Positions 1-11,044 of a DNA stretch of 64,000 nucleotides are shown piece by piece (position 1 is the stretch's first letter; each line of letters opens with the position of its first letter). The notes below the pieces were generated by a model. It did not search any database. It had not been told where the DNA came from and saw only the letters and a list, made by a program, of their open reading frames with translations. The stretch comes from Vitrella brassicaformis. Lineage: Eukaryota > Sar > Vitrellaceae. A program made the translations under genes and the position numbers. The stretch lies in contig CDMY01000301.1 of the NCBI GenBank assembly GCA_001179505.1, positions 62,001-126,000 of the forward strand, read 5' to 3'.

Positions 1-2385
1 CATCGGATCCATTGGCGGCCTGGCTTCGCAGAAATCAGCACGTTATGGAAACGCGCTTGGCATTATGGGTGTCAGCGGTGGAGTGTTGGCAACGCTTGGC
101 ATGATGAACTTTCCAGCTGCTACACTCGCGACCGCAGCTGGACTGATGGGAGTCGGGGGAGCAGCCGGCGTCGCAGTCGGTTCGTGTAGCTTTAAATATA
201 CCAGGCTTTTCGAACAATGTCTTTTCTGCTTGTTCAGGTCAACGTGTCCAGGTAACGGAGCTGCCTCAAACTGTCGCAGCGTTCCATTCACTGGTATGTA
301 TATAGAGAATAATAATAATAAATAGTGTCATGCATTCCCAGGAGACATCTGCCTGCTTCAGGTTGGGTTCGCAGCCATGACGACGTCAATCGCCTCGTTC
401 ATCATCCACCCTGACGGCACTGCAGTTCACAAGATTGGGAGCATCCTCGGTGATTTCATCGGCGGTGTGACCCTGACGGGTGAGGTATTAATGGCAACTG
501 CACACCATTACACTCAATTTCACTGGTGTTGCATCCCTCGCTGTTCGCGTAGGCTCGCTAGTTGCCTTTGCGAAGCTGCACGGGATTATGCCATCAAAGC
601 CACTCGCCCTTCCTAACAAAAACCTGATCAATATCGCTGCTGCAGCCGCACAAGCTGGAGGCATCGCGGCATTTATGGCAAGTGCAAGCTTTCCGCTCAA
701 TGTCTCGTTGCTTACTGCTACTGCTGCGCTCTCGATGGTGAGTGAACGGAATTGCGACCCTGTCATCTGTAAAGTGTACTCCTCCTTGATTCAGGGCCTC
801 GGCTACCATCTTGTTGCGTCGGTCGGTGGTGCTGACATGCCAGTTTGTATAACGGTGCTCAATTCCTACTCTGGCTGGGCTCTTGTTGCCGAGGGCTTCA
901 TGCTCAACAATCCCTTACTGACAGTAAGAACAGCGAAGAAGAACTGGATTCATGCTTCACGGCTGCCCTGTGTGCTCCAAAGATCGTCGGATCGCTCATT
1001 GGATTCAGCGGTGGCATCCTCAGCTACATCATGTTCGTTATCATCATGAATCAGACTGACTCCTGAACTTTGCTGCTTGATTTATTGTTAAAATGTCGTA
1101 TGTCTGTACAGGTGCAAGGCAATGAATAGATCTTTGCCGGTAGGATGGTACACGCTCTGTCAGTTCCGGATTCGCAATTTGTCCTTCTGGTGACCTGTTG
1201 CAGAATGTGCTATTCGGAGGCTACCAAATAGCTGCGCCTGCGGCCGACGGCCCAAAAGTTGAGAAAGGAGAGACTCAAGAGATTAAAGTCGATTTTGCAG
1301 CAGGTGGGCTGCACTCGCACACCTCATCGGACGAATGGTCACAGGTACTGTTTTTTTTTTCTTCTTTTCTTTTGATTCGGTGAAGACCTTCTCGCCAACG
1401 CTAAGTCTGTCATCGTTGTTCCCGGTACTCTTCGGGCAGAAATCCCTTCAATCAGGCACATGTCATAGACTAAGTCGCTTGCCGACGTACGTCTTGCAGG
1501 ATACGGGATGGCCGTTGCGCGAGCGCAATATGCTTTGGCAGAACTCGCGAAGACCCTGCGGTAATTTGATGTAGACGCTCTTCGGACCGAATTTTTTACT
1601 TCTTCTGTCATTGCGGTTCCAGCGCGAATAACATTCAGGTCCGCTTTGGCATCCATCCTGTTGCTGGTCGAATGCCAGGCCAGATGAATGTTCTGCTCGC
1701 GGAGGCGGGCGTTCCATATGACTGGGTCTATGAGATGGACGAAATCAACGAAGACTTCAAAACAACAGGTGACGGCGCGATTCTTGGCGTAGGATTTGCA
1801 GAAAAGGCCTGGTGTTCTTGGCTGGAATGTTTGCATTTGACTTTATACAGACTTGGCTCTTGTTATCGGCGCAAACGGTAAGAGACATCGGGGTTTTTCT
1901 GAACCTCGGAAGACCCTGTCCCGAATGACTGGTGTCTTCTTCTTTTTCCCCCAGACATTACCAACAGCGCTGCGCAGGAAGTTCCTGGTTGTCCAATTGA
2001 AGGTAGAAGCTCGTGCTGAGTTTGGTGAGCTTCCTTTCTATCAAAAGCTTGTTCAATCAACTGATTTCAGGCATGCCTGTCCTGGAGTGCTGGAACGCGA
2101 AGCACTGCATCTACATGAAACGATCCTTGGCAAGCGGATACGCCGACATGTGAGGAACGTTGCCGTGTCCTTGCCGTTCTGCAAAAGTATCTCGATTGCC
2201 CTTCCTTTTTTATTTGCAGCGACAACCCTGTCTTTTACAAACCAAACACGTACATGTTTCTAGGCGATGCCAAGGTACGAAGTGACGATTGGAAATTCTG
2301 TTTCACTTCGCTCTGTCTGCCGCGTTGGCTTCTGCAGGAGTCGACAAGTTCTCTGCTGTCGCGTCTTCATGATACTTTTGCGTGA
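1..2385 (+). CDS. NNT: NAD(P) transhydrogenase, 3' part (domains dII and dIII)
   Basis: Proton-translocating transhydrogenase passes hydride between NAD(H) and NADP(H) in an energy-coupled membrane. The 5' end lies outside the window. Sixteen phase-consistent exons can be read: 1-179, 238-293, 362-479, 553-739, 793-923, 983-1032, 1112-1139, 1204-1303, 1386-1424, 1500-1560, 1623-1768, 1851-1877, 1955-2002, 2071-2149, 2220-2274, 2338-2385. Exons 1-7 give the Ala/Gly-rich membrane helices of dII, including [14 protein letters not shown] and [14 protein letters not shown]. Exons 9-15 give the NADP-binding dIII, with the [13 protein letters not shown] fingerprint, [21 protein letters not shown], the ALVIGAND segment and the terminal FLGDAK. 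The last exon adds about 15 residues and ends at TGA 2383-2385. The family call is very secure. The domain order of the whole protein cannot be seen, but the chain ends on dIII. Confidence 0.93.
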
Positions 2386-3026
2386 AATAGCCCCTGTAGA
2401 GTGTTTGCATATATTTTGCATCCAGCCCGAGTCATTGAAAGCCTGATACGCCTTTTGGAATTTTTCCGCGGACAGAGGGTGGTATGAGACGGGGATTGTT
2501 TCGGTTCACATGCCGACAACGCCATGCGTACGACGCGAACTTTCATGAGTCATCGAGTGTAAGCCCAACATCAGTGGCTTCGTGCAATGCCGTGTTGATG
2601 CCGCAAGCAAAGCCACACACGACTTTCAAGAGGCCTCCCCTAAGGTCGAGAGGCTCCACCGGGGGGTGTCTGTCTCCTCGCTCTTCCAATCTCTCCACTT
2701 GCATCCTTAAGGATATGAGAGACATGCACAAAACAGCGGCATCCTACTGCTCCTCGCATCGGCAGCATCGGCCTGCTCAATCGATACTCAGCATCACTGC
2801 CTGACAGTCCCACAGCACAAATGACTCACTTGCTCAATGAAGAAGCCAAGCCATGCATGCCGTCTCGATTTGGCATCCGCGCAGATGCATGTATTCCAGT
2901 TCACTCACACACTTGACGTCCCAGCACACGTAAGCCGGTTCGCACACGTAAGCCGTTCTTAAAGATACATAAGTACGGATGCTACCCACCCATGCATACA
3001 TACGATAGGGACCCACCCCCCTCCAC
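2386..3026. other. convergent intergenic spacer
   Basis: Spacer between the 3' ends of the transhydrogenase and the kinase-like gene. It holds only short unsupported ORFs and presumably both 3' UTRs. No RNA gene or mobile element was recognised. Confidence 0.6.
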
Positions 3027-6000
3027 CTATCTGCCAGTCTGTGCGACTGTGGTCTTCAACAGCGGCACTGGTCTTGGGGGGACGATCGGCTCGATGCGCA
3101 CGAGTGTCATCTTGCTGCTGGATTTGTCGCGCAAGTAGGTGTTGTTTTGGACATTGAGGCCCGTGACGAGTTGGCGGTTGACGAGGGGCGGCGCTGCCGG
3201 TGGTGCTGCGGCCTTGGGAGGGAGCGGCTGGCGCGTGGCGATGGAGGGGACCAGTTGAGGCCGCGGCCGCTGAGTCGCCGTCGCCTCCATGTCGAGTGTG
3301 ACGGTCCAGTTGGCCATGCCGCCCACCAGTGGACCAGCGCAGCTGTGTGTGGCTGCCGATGGCCTTGCGAGTGCCGCTGGGGCGAGGAGAGGTGGGGCGA
3401 CTGCCGTTGTGGCCGGGGCGGGGGCGGCACACAGCTGCTGGCCTCCTCTGCTGGCGTCGGGTGGTCGTGTCGGCCTCCGGGCGGCTGTCGTGTGTGTTGG
3501 CACTGGGGCGGCTGTGGGCATCGTGACATGATGTGTGGGCGGGGGTGCAGGTCGGTGAGCGAAGCGGGCGCCACTTGCGGCCGCAGGAGGCCCCCAGCAG
3601 CCGGTGTGGAGTGGCGGGGCGAGCGGGGGGACCGTGATGTGATGCGTAAGTGCGGGTGGGTGACTTGGTGGCGCCACTGGCACGAATGTCACTGCTGGTG
3701 GCGGGAGGGGGGCGCCAGGAGGAGGCGTCTCGCCATGCTGCGGTCTTGTTCGCGTCTCTTCGACCTCACCGTCGCCATCGTTACACACCCCCGCACTCTC
3801 ATGGTCGTCCTCTCGGCTCAACTCGGACCAGCTGTCGTCTGGAATGAAATTCGGCAGCTCTGTCGACAGAAAACGGCGAAGGGCGGATCGCACCTGCATC
3901 AATCAATCCATGCATTCACAGAGACAATCAGACAATGAGAGAGGGAGGGGCGGCCGTGGGCCCCTGTGGTGGCGTCGCGAGGACGCCTCACGGCATCGGC
4001 ATTAGCACGCTCGATGATCTCCACAAGACGCCAGTGCACGCGGATCTCCTTGCAACGCTGCAGCAGGGACCTGGTCGCACACCACACATCTNNNNNNNNN
4101 NNNNNNNNNNNNNNNNNNNNNNNNNNNNNNNNNNNNNNNNNNNNNNNNNNNNNNNNNNNNNNNNNNNNNNNNNNNNNNNNNNNNNNNNNNNNNNNNNNNN
4201 NNNNNNNNNNNNNNNNNNNNNNNNNNNNNNNNNNNNNNNNNNNNNNNNNNNNNNNNNNNNNNNNNNNNNNNNNNNNNNNNNNNNNNNNNNNNNNNNNNNN
4301 NNNNNNNNNNNNNNNNNNNNNNNNNNNNNNNNNNNNNNNNNNNNNNNNNNNNNNNNNNNNNNNNNNNNNNNNNNNNNNNNNNNNNNNNNNNGGCCATGCC
4401 GCCCACCAGTGGACCAGCGCAGCTGTGTGTGGCTGCCGATGGCCTTGCGAGTGCCGCTGGGGCGAGGAGAGGTGGGGCGACTGCCGTTGTGGGCGGGGCG
4501 GGGGCGGCACACAGCTGCTGGCCTCCTCTGCTGGCGTCGGGTGGTCGTGTCGGCCTCCGGGCGGCTGTCGTGTGTGTTGGCACTGGGGCGGCTGTGGGCA
4601 TCGTGACATGATGTGTGGGCGGGGGTGCAGGTCGGTGAGCGAAGCGGGCGCCACTTGCGGCCGCAGGAGGCCCCCAGCAGCCGGTGTGGAGTGGCGGGGC
4701 GAGCAAGGGGACCGTGATGTGATGCATGAGGGCGGGTGGGTGACTTGGTGGCGCCACTGGCACGAATGTCACTGCTGGTGGCGGGAGGGGGGCGCCAGCA
4801 GGAGGCGTCTCGCCATGCTGCGGTCTTGTTCGCGTCTCTTCGACCTCACCGTCGCCATCGTTACACACCCCCGCACTCTCATGGTCGTCCTCTCGGCTCA
4901 ACTCGGACCAGCTGTCGTCTGGAATGAAATTCGGCAGCTCTGTCGACAGAAAATGGCGAAGGGCGGATCGCACCTGCATCAATCAATCCATGCATTCACA
5001 GAGACAATCAGACAATGAGAGAGGGAGGGGCGGCCTTGGGTGTGGGGGAGTGTGGGTGTGTGCGTACCGCTGTGGTGGCGGCGCGAGGACGCCTCACGGC
5101 ATCGGCATGAGCACGCTCGATGATCTCCACAAGACGCCAGTGCACGCGGATCTCCTTGCAACGCTGCAGCAGGGACCTGGTCGCACACCACACATCTTGG
5201 CCCATGTCTAACGCACGCGGACCCTGCACACACACACACACACACACACAGACAGAGAGACACACACACGCACACAGACAGACAGAGAGACATCCAAACA
5301 CACATCCACACACACGAACAGTCACGCGTCTTTCTCTTCCTGTCTGGCTGGCTGTCTGGCGTCGGTCGATTTTGTGAGTTAGTGCGCGAATGGGTACGTA
5401 CGTCATCGAGTGGTCCTTCCTGAGCCGGTCGAGGTCGATGAGCACCGCCTCGCAGCCGCCGCCAACCGACTCACGCAAACCAACATTCGCCGCCTGTCGA
5501 CAAACAAATACATACATGAGACATGGCTGGATGACGGGATGGATGGGTGGGTGCACTTGACGCGACGCACGTACACGGATGTCGCCATGCACCAGTCGAC
5601 TGGTGGAGTTGTCGCTCTTGAATGGCCGCAAAGAGACCGTCAGCGACAGTCCCGACGGTGCGCGTGGCCTCCAGTGTGGACACCGCCGACAGGTCCAGGT
5701 CAATCAGAACTCCTGCAGACACCGACAGACAGACAGACAGAGAGAGAAAGAGAGAGAGAGAGATGGTCATGAGTCACTCATCCATCCATCCATACGTCTG
5801 TCTGTCTGTCTGTCTGATGCAGGCTGCTCCCTGCTTACGTACGTACCTTCGATCCATTCCATCTTGTAGGCCGTCAGGCGCTCGCCGTGGGGACCGGCGA
5901 TGTGATAGACCTCTTCGACGCTGACCACGTCGGCGCACCGCGGCTTTTAAGTTACCGCGCGGCCGCCGGCACAATGTCAGCCATAGGTCGTTGCCGGTCC

Positions 6001-6625
6001 GCAAGTACTCGCCATCCTGTGTGTCGACATGCCGACACGTGCAACCAACACAAGACCACACAAGAACCAATCGGTGCGCACCCACCACACCATCTCTCGC
6101 CACACCCACCCACCCAATCACTCACGCACCTGTGCGCCAGAGTCGTGCTGGTCACGCAGAATCTTCACAGCCCAGCGGCGTCCCCCGCCGTCGCGCATCG
6201 CCACGACCACACCAAAAAGCGGCCGAAACGCGCCCCCGCGCTGCCGTCCAGAGACAGACCGGCCTCCCTCTCCAACCAATCCTGCAGACAGACAGACAGA
6301 CAAGCAAGACAGAGCAGATGTTTGTGTGCAGGACGGCGACGTCCAGAGGTGTCTTGCTCGGCTCTCTTTGACTGGCTGAAGCACTCACCACTGCAACATT
6401 CGCCCTCTTCAGCTCCGCGGAATTTCAATCTGATTCAGGGGCTCTCCTCTCTGCCTGTGCGACGCACGCGGACACACAGACACAGTCACACGCACACGCA
6501 CACGCAGACACACACAAAAGGACGGGACACGCACTTCGATCCCTTCCCCGTGCCCTTGTCGTCCTGTGCTGACTTCTCTCACCGTCATCGACGAACCAAT
6601 GCTCCCCCTTATCAAAAGGGAGCAT
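3027..6625 (-). CDS. divergent protein-kinase-fold protein with proline-rich tail; locus disturbed by gap and frameshift
   Basis: Read leftwards. An N-lobe segment at 6130-6292 has GLVGEGG and a VAIK-like WAVKILRDQ. A hinge region at about 5868-6003 contains AYKMEWIEG. The exon at about 5573-5712 holds GTVADGLFAAI and, in another frame, the catalytic loop HGDIR. The next exon (about 5412-5490) starts AANVGL and ends with the DFG-like LIDLDR, giving an HGDxRxxN...LIDLD core. An exon at 5068-5205 follows (IIERAHADAVRRP), then a long Pro/Ala-rich exon ending at the stop 3027-3029. HGD instead of HRD places it with atypical kinases; no named family was recognised. The start is uncertain: ATG at 6623-6625 is possible, but its exon does not join the next one in phase. 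The locus also contains an internal frameshift (5589-5605) and an assembly gap, so it may be a pseudogene or badly assembled. Confidence 0.5.
3312..4091. repeat. left copy of a ~780-bp near-identical duplication
   Basis: Matches 4392-5197 at offset 1080, changing to 1106 after an indel near 3955/5035, with only scattered substitutions. It covers part of the proline-rich last exon and the preceding exon of the kinase-like gene. The left copy stops exactly at the gap (4092). It also lacks the stretch that carries the GTACGC donor site in the right copy (5062-5067 on the forward strand). Confidence 0.85.
4092..4391. other. assembly gap (300 N)
   Basis: Exactly 300 unknown bases inside the kinase-like gene. 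The same length recurs at 35295-35594, so the size may be a placeholder rather than an estimate. Confidence 0.99.
4392..5197. repeat. right copy of the ~780-bp duplication
   Basis: Counterpart of 3312-4091, starting exactly where the gap ends. This copy is continuous with the 5' part of the kinase-like gene and keeps the splice donor at 5062-5067. Relative to the left copy it carries about 26 extra bases around 5038-5066. Confidence 0.85.
5226..5320. repeat. CA/GA microsatellite
   Basis: Mixed (CA)n, (GACA)n and (GA)n run within an intron of the kinase-like gene. It creates several spurious ORFs. Confidence 0.9.
5718..5818. repeat. GACA/GA, CATC and CTGT microsatellites
   Basis: Adjacent (GACA)n, (GA)n, (CATC)n and (TGTC)n runs in the intron downstream of the hinge exon of the kinase-like gene. 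Confidence 0.85.
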
Positions 6626-8669
6626 CAACAGGGTGTCATCATCTCGTACATGGAGAGTGCAGGGACTTGGCTACCCCTGGATTTCGGAAAAAGGCCAGAT
6701 CTGCAATAGTCTGCGTGTCGTGATGTCGTGTTAGAGAATTCACAAGTGGCCGGGATTCTTTGCGGGCGGTGCAAGCGTGCCAATCAGATGGCGGCTTGTG
6801 GTGTGAGTGGTAATCATGTTGAGTCACAGTAAAACAGCACACATGCACAGCAGTCTCGAATTGCGAAAACAAAGTCAAACAATCACGTAGCAGTCCCACC
6901 AGTGGTCATGAAGTCAGACAGACAGGCACGGACAGACAGACAGAAGGCACAGCAGGCAGCCGGCTGTTTGAGCCAATTCATCAGAGAGGGAAGGGGTGGC
7001 ATACACTCACCTGTACGTACGTACTGCCTGTCTGGCCTTCCTTCCCTTGTCGGACAGTGAGTGCCAGGGGGTGGGTGGCTGTGTCTCAAGTCTCTGAGTG
7101 GACGAGGAGGCATATCATATGATATCGTACCGTGTCCACGTGCACTACTTGCTCAGAGACCACTGGACCGACCGACCAAGAGAAGGCAGGCAGGCACGGC
7201 AGCAAGGCCGACACACACGCAGTGCCCCAGCAAACAGCCAAGGAAGCGGTCATAGGCAAAAAACGAGGACATACATCTGGGTGGTTCTGTTGTCGATAAA
7301 AATAATGTGCGCCGTGTCCCTCGTTTCATGTGTGCCTTGCCTGTGCATCCATCCATCCAGCTAACAAGCCAAAGCAGCAGCCAAAATAGGTGGGGCAACG
7401 AGTGAGTCTGGCTGGCTGGCTGGCTGCTAGATACAGTTTCCTACTGCCTGACTCGGGATGGGTCCACACCGTGCAAGGTGAGACATTCCGACGGACGAAT
7501 AAGGAGTGATGCCAATCCAGGCAGAGGCAGGCAGGCAGGCAGAGCGGAGTGTAGTGGAGTGGGGTGAGCCTATGGGCCAGCCAGACATGGCTCGTGTCCC
7601 TTTCTTAGAAAAGGGTTGGTTGGTTTATGTACACACAAAAGCTGAGAGAAACACTTCACGCAGCTCAGTTAGTCAGTGAGGAAGTGAGTGGGAAGTGTCA
7701 CCATGTATGTATGAGCCAGTCAGTAAACACGCACAAGAAACCACTCATTCCCCCCCACACCACACCCACATCGATAGGTAGGGAATGAGTGAGTGTGAGG
7801 GAGTGAGTCAGCAATCGATGCAGTCAGTCAGTCAGTCAGTAGACATATCGACACCCCTCCCTCCGCCCCTGCCCCTACGTTCGATTGTATCGATCGTGCC
7901 GCGCCGCCGCCCGTGCGCTCGCTTCGCTTGGAAGCGTTCACATGTGGCGCCGACTGACTAACCTGCACCATCCATCAATCCATCTCTTTACAGGCCCAGC
8001 AACAAACCACACAGACCACCCAACCGCTCGGAATCTTTACATTCACGCACTCGCCAGCCATGTAGGCAGTCAGGCAGGTACATAGGTCAGGCCGGGGCAG
8101 CCAGGCAGGCAGGCAGGCGGACAGTCAGGCGGGCAGGTAGGAAGAGAGCATCAGTCAGCAAAAGACAGGAAGGCATTTGAATGGCCACACACCCCAGCCA
8201 ACACTCACATCCCTTCGGACAATCCTTCAATTGTGTTACCCCCTCTCCCCCAGCCGACAGCACACGACTAAGCTCAACTCATTAGGCACAAAATCAGCAT
8301 CAGTCAGTCATCTATCCATTGATTGATTCGATCGTATCCTGAGCTATTTAAGCAAGCAGCGTAGCTAGCTATAGCTGTTCATGGATTAGGCGTTTGCATG
8401 TGGGATGTATGTATATGGATGGATGTCTGTATTTATGTATACGGACGCCATGGGCAAGTAAGTACGCAGTTCGACAGGGAGACAGAGGGAGGGGAAGGAG
8501 GGAGGGAACGAACGGGCAGGTTAGGTAGGGCAAAACCAGGAAAATTTCTCTACGGGACGCCAATGCACTGGCACGGCCAATGGGTAGCGTTACGAGCACC
8601 TGCACACAGACACACACACACACACACATACATACAGACGCAGTCAAGTGAGTGCGTGAGTGCGGCTCC
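6626..8669. other. gene-free spacer rich in tetranucleotide repeats
   Basis: About 2 kb between the 5' side of the kinase-like gene and the 3' end of the HAD gene. Repeats include GGCT and GCAG runs near 7409-7430 and 7519-7541, CAGT runs at 7825-7843, and GGCA near 8098-8120. No ORF with family similarity or splice structure and no tRNA-like or rRNA segment was seen. Confidence 0.6.
8601..8640. repeat. CA microsatellite
   Basis: (CA)n with CATA and CAGA variants just downstream of the HAD stop codon. Confidence 0.8.
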
Positions 8670-10500
8670 CTACTTGATGCAGAGATCAAGTGCTGCGTCA
8701 TGGTGGACGATCTGGGACAGGCAGCCGGCTATCAGCTCATGCTCCTGGACAGACATATCACGCACACAGACGGACAGCCCATATGTCAGTGCAGTCAGTC
8801 GTCACATGTGGTAATGTGGTCCGTCCCTTCACCGGACGGACGCATACATCCATGGTCCGTACCTTTTGGAGCTGGGCGATCTCGGGGCGCTCGACAAACT
8901 TGAGCGACTTAGTCCGGCAGTTGGGCATGCCGCTGACACCACAGACAGACAGAGACCAGGCGTACCGACGACACAAACGAGCAAGGGAGACATGAGTCCA
9001 CATGGTACGCAGATCTGCACAGCCTGCCTGCCTGCTCGTTGTCTGTCTGTCTGTCTGTCTTGTCTGTATCACCCACCTGGTGACATGGAGAATGGCTTCT
9101 CTCTCATGCGCACTATCACCGAATGAGATGACGTTACGACGGCACACCGAACTCCGCTCCGAGTAGAACTTCCCGATCTCGCGATCAAACGCCTTGGCCT
9201 GAGTGAAACACACACCAACACGGACGGCATGGGAGATCATGTCCGTCGGTGTCCACCACCGCTGCCACGTCTGTCCCTGCCTCGCTCCTCCGTCCCTGTC
9301 TGTGTATTTGTGTGCCGCTGTCTGCCTGCCTCTCTGCCTCTCTGGTGTTCGACAGGTGGGTAGGTGCCTCCCTCCCTCCTGTGGGTGCTGTGTCGTGTCG
9401 TGTTGCGTTGTGTTGTGTGTGATGTGTCCCTCCCTCCCTCACCCCTGCAGGTACCTACCTTCCACTCGAAGGGTGACTGGAACCCCTCAGGCTCGAATGT
9501 GCTCCTGGCGGAGAGGATGCGGTACTGAGTGACTGAGTCGTAGAGGGAGGGCATGAACTTGCGGCAGGAGAGTTCGATCCAGCCCTGCTCGGCGTTGGTG
9601 ATGATGACCACCGTGCCCATGGACGCCGCCAGCTCCAGGGTGCGCTTGGCGCACTCCGCCATCGAGTCCAGGTGCACCTGCAGGTCCTCGCTCACCACGC
9701 AGTCGTTGTCCAGCCGCAGCGACTTCTGCGTCAACCACGTGCTCGGCATCAACGTGTCGTCCTGCACACACACCAACCCACACGCCATACACATCACGCC
9801 ACACACCACACACCATGCACCACACACCACACACCACACCACACCACGCGGCAATTCCCAGCTGTGTTGGCCCCTCGGTGCCTCCCCTGTCCTGCCCTCC
9901 CTCCCTCCTGCTGACTGACTCACCCAGTCAAAAATGAAAATGGTGGATTCTGGAGGGAAGCCTTCGGGGGACTTGTCATCAACATCCCCCGAACTGTGGT
10001 GGCCCTTCTCCATATCCATAGGCACCGTGGAACTGCACACACACACGACACAGCCAAGGACAGGACAAGACACCGAGTGAGGGCATTGGCTTCGTGTCTG
10101 TACTTCCACCGCTCCACATCCCAGCCCCCGCCTGTCGTGTCTATCTGCGTATCAGTCACTGTCCCTCGTCCGTCCGTCCGTCCGTCCGTCCCACACGTGT
10201 CGTGTCATCCCTCCCTCCCTCCCCTCCCCATCCCACGTCATCCCACCCCTACCGACCTGGTGGATGCGTCATCTTCGGCGTCGAGGAAATCTTCGTCATC
10301 GCCGCACCGCAGGTCGCTGGGAGGGGGGGATGAGAGCGACTGCCCACCGTCTAACCCGCTGGGCAGGTCCGCCTCCGTGACGATTTCAACGGGACTGAGA
10401 GACACAGCAACGCCAACACACACGACACACGGCGTCCGTCAACCTCTTCCCGGGTGGTCCTTGACGCCGCTTACGCGATGGGGTTCGCACAGGTAGCCAT
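8670..10500 (-). CDS. HAD-superfamily phosphatase-like protein
   Basis: Seven phase-consistent exons (10475-10500, 10257-10394, 9924-10032, 9459-9761, 9077-9198, 8863-8932, 8670-8744) encode 280 residues. The start ATG is at 10498-10500 and the stop TAG at 8670-8672. After an acidic N-terminus, all four HAD motifs are visible: motif I IFIFDWDDTLMPS (DxDxT), motif II VVIITNA, a motif III lysine in PFEWKAKAF, and motif IV ISFGDSAHE. These residues suit Mg-dependent phosphoryl transfer. From recollection, the FDWDDT variant also occurs in proteins of unknown substrate in other protists. No signal peptide or membrane segment is seen, so it is probably soluble. An intron falls between W and D of motif I. 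The substrate cannot be inferred. Confidence 0.85.
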
Positions 10501-11044
10501 CGCACACGGAAGAGGACGCTCCACCAGAACCAGGTACTCGTATCTCACTCACAAGGCGATGTACTGACCACTATCTCCACACGCCGTGCTGTGTGTTGCG
10601 GGGCCTGTGTGGCCTTGTCTTCCGGCGTGCGAGATAGGAGCCGCTAGGGAATCGTCCAACACTCAAGCTCGCACAGCTTAAGGCCGCTGTGAAACGAACG
10701 ATGACGGGACGACGTGAACGATCGGTGAAAGATGATGCAGGCATTCTGCGTTACTCAAGAGGACTGACAGCAAGGAGGGGCTGCGTACGAAGACCTTGAC
10801 GAAGACGCTTCTGCGCATGCCTGTGGATGCAACTACCTCGTGAATGAATCTTCAATGTTCGACGCACTATGCAATGAGCTTACAACGCGTGTCTACTGAC
10901 AAACAGCCCACAAAGTCAACCACCGATCGATTTGCAGCATGGTTTATCTATCTATCTATTATCTGCTGGAGAGCACACCAAGCGCTCCTTACGTCTACGC
11001 ACCCATCCATCCATCCACCGCCTCCCCGCCCTCCCGCCCGTCAG
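10501..11044. other. spacer between HAD gene start and syntaxin stop
   Basis: Probable promoter of the HAD gene plus the 3' UTR of the syntaxin gene. It contains one AGCTCGCA octamer (10666-10673) and no supported ORF. Confidence 0.55.
10666..10673 (+). promoter_or_regulatory. AGCTCGCA octamer
   Basis: Exact copy of the recurring octamer, 166 bp upstream of the HAD start and on the opposite strand to that gene. Assignment as a regulatory site rests only on recurrence at other gene starts. Confidence 0.35.

Noticed and set aside
1-2385. Bacterial origin of the window because of pntB-, efp- and tnaA-like genes
   Set aside because: All three genes are interrupted by spliceosomal-type introns with the same style as the typical eukaryotic genes beside them.
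3147-3938. 263-residue Cys/Trp/Arg-rich plus-strand ORF
   Set aside because: It is antisense to the proline-rich exon of the kinase-like gene; its composition is the complement of GC-rich Pro/Ala codons and there is no splice or family support.
3899-5018. Long ORFs crossing the run of N
   Set aside because: They exist only because unknown bases are translated as open; the flanks are the two copies of the same exon.
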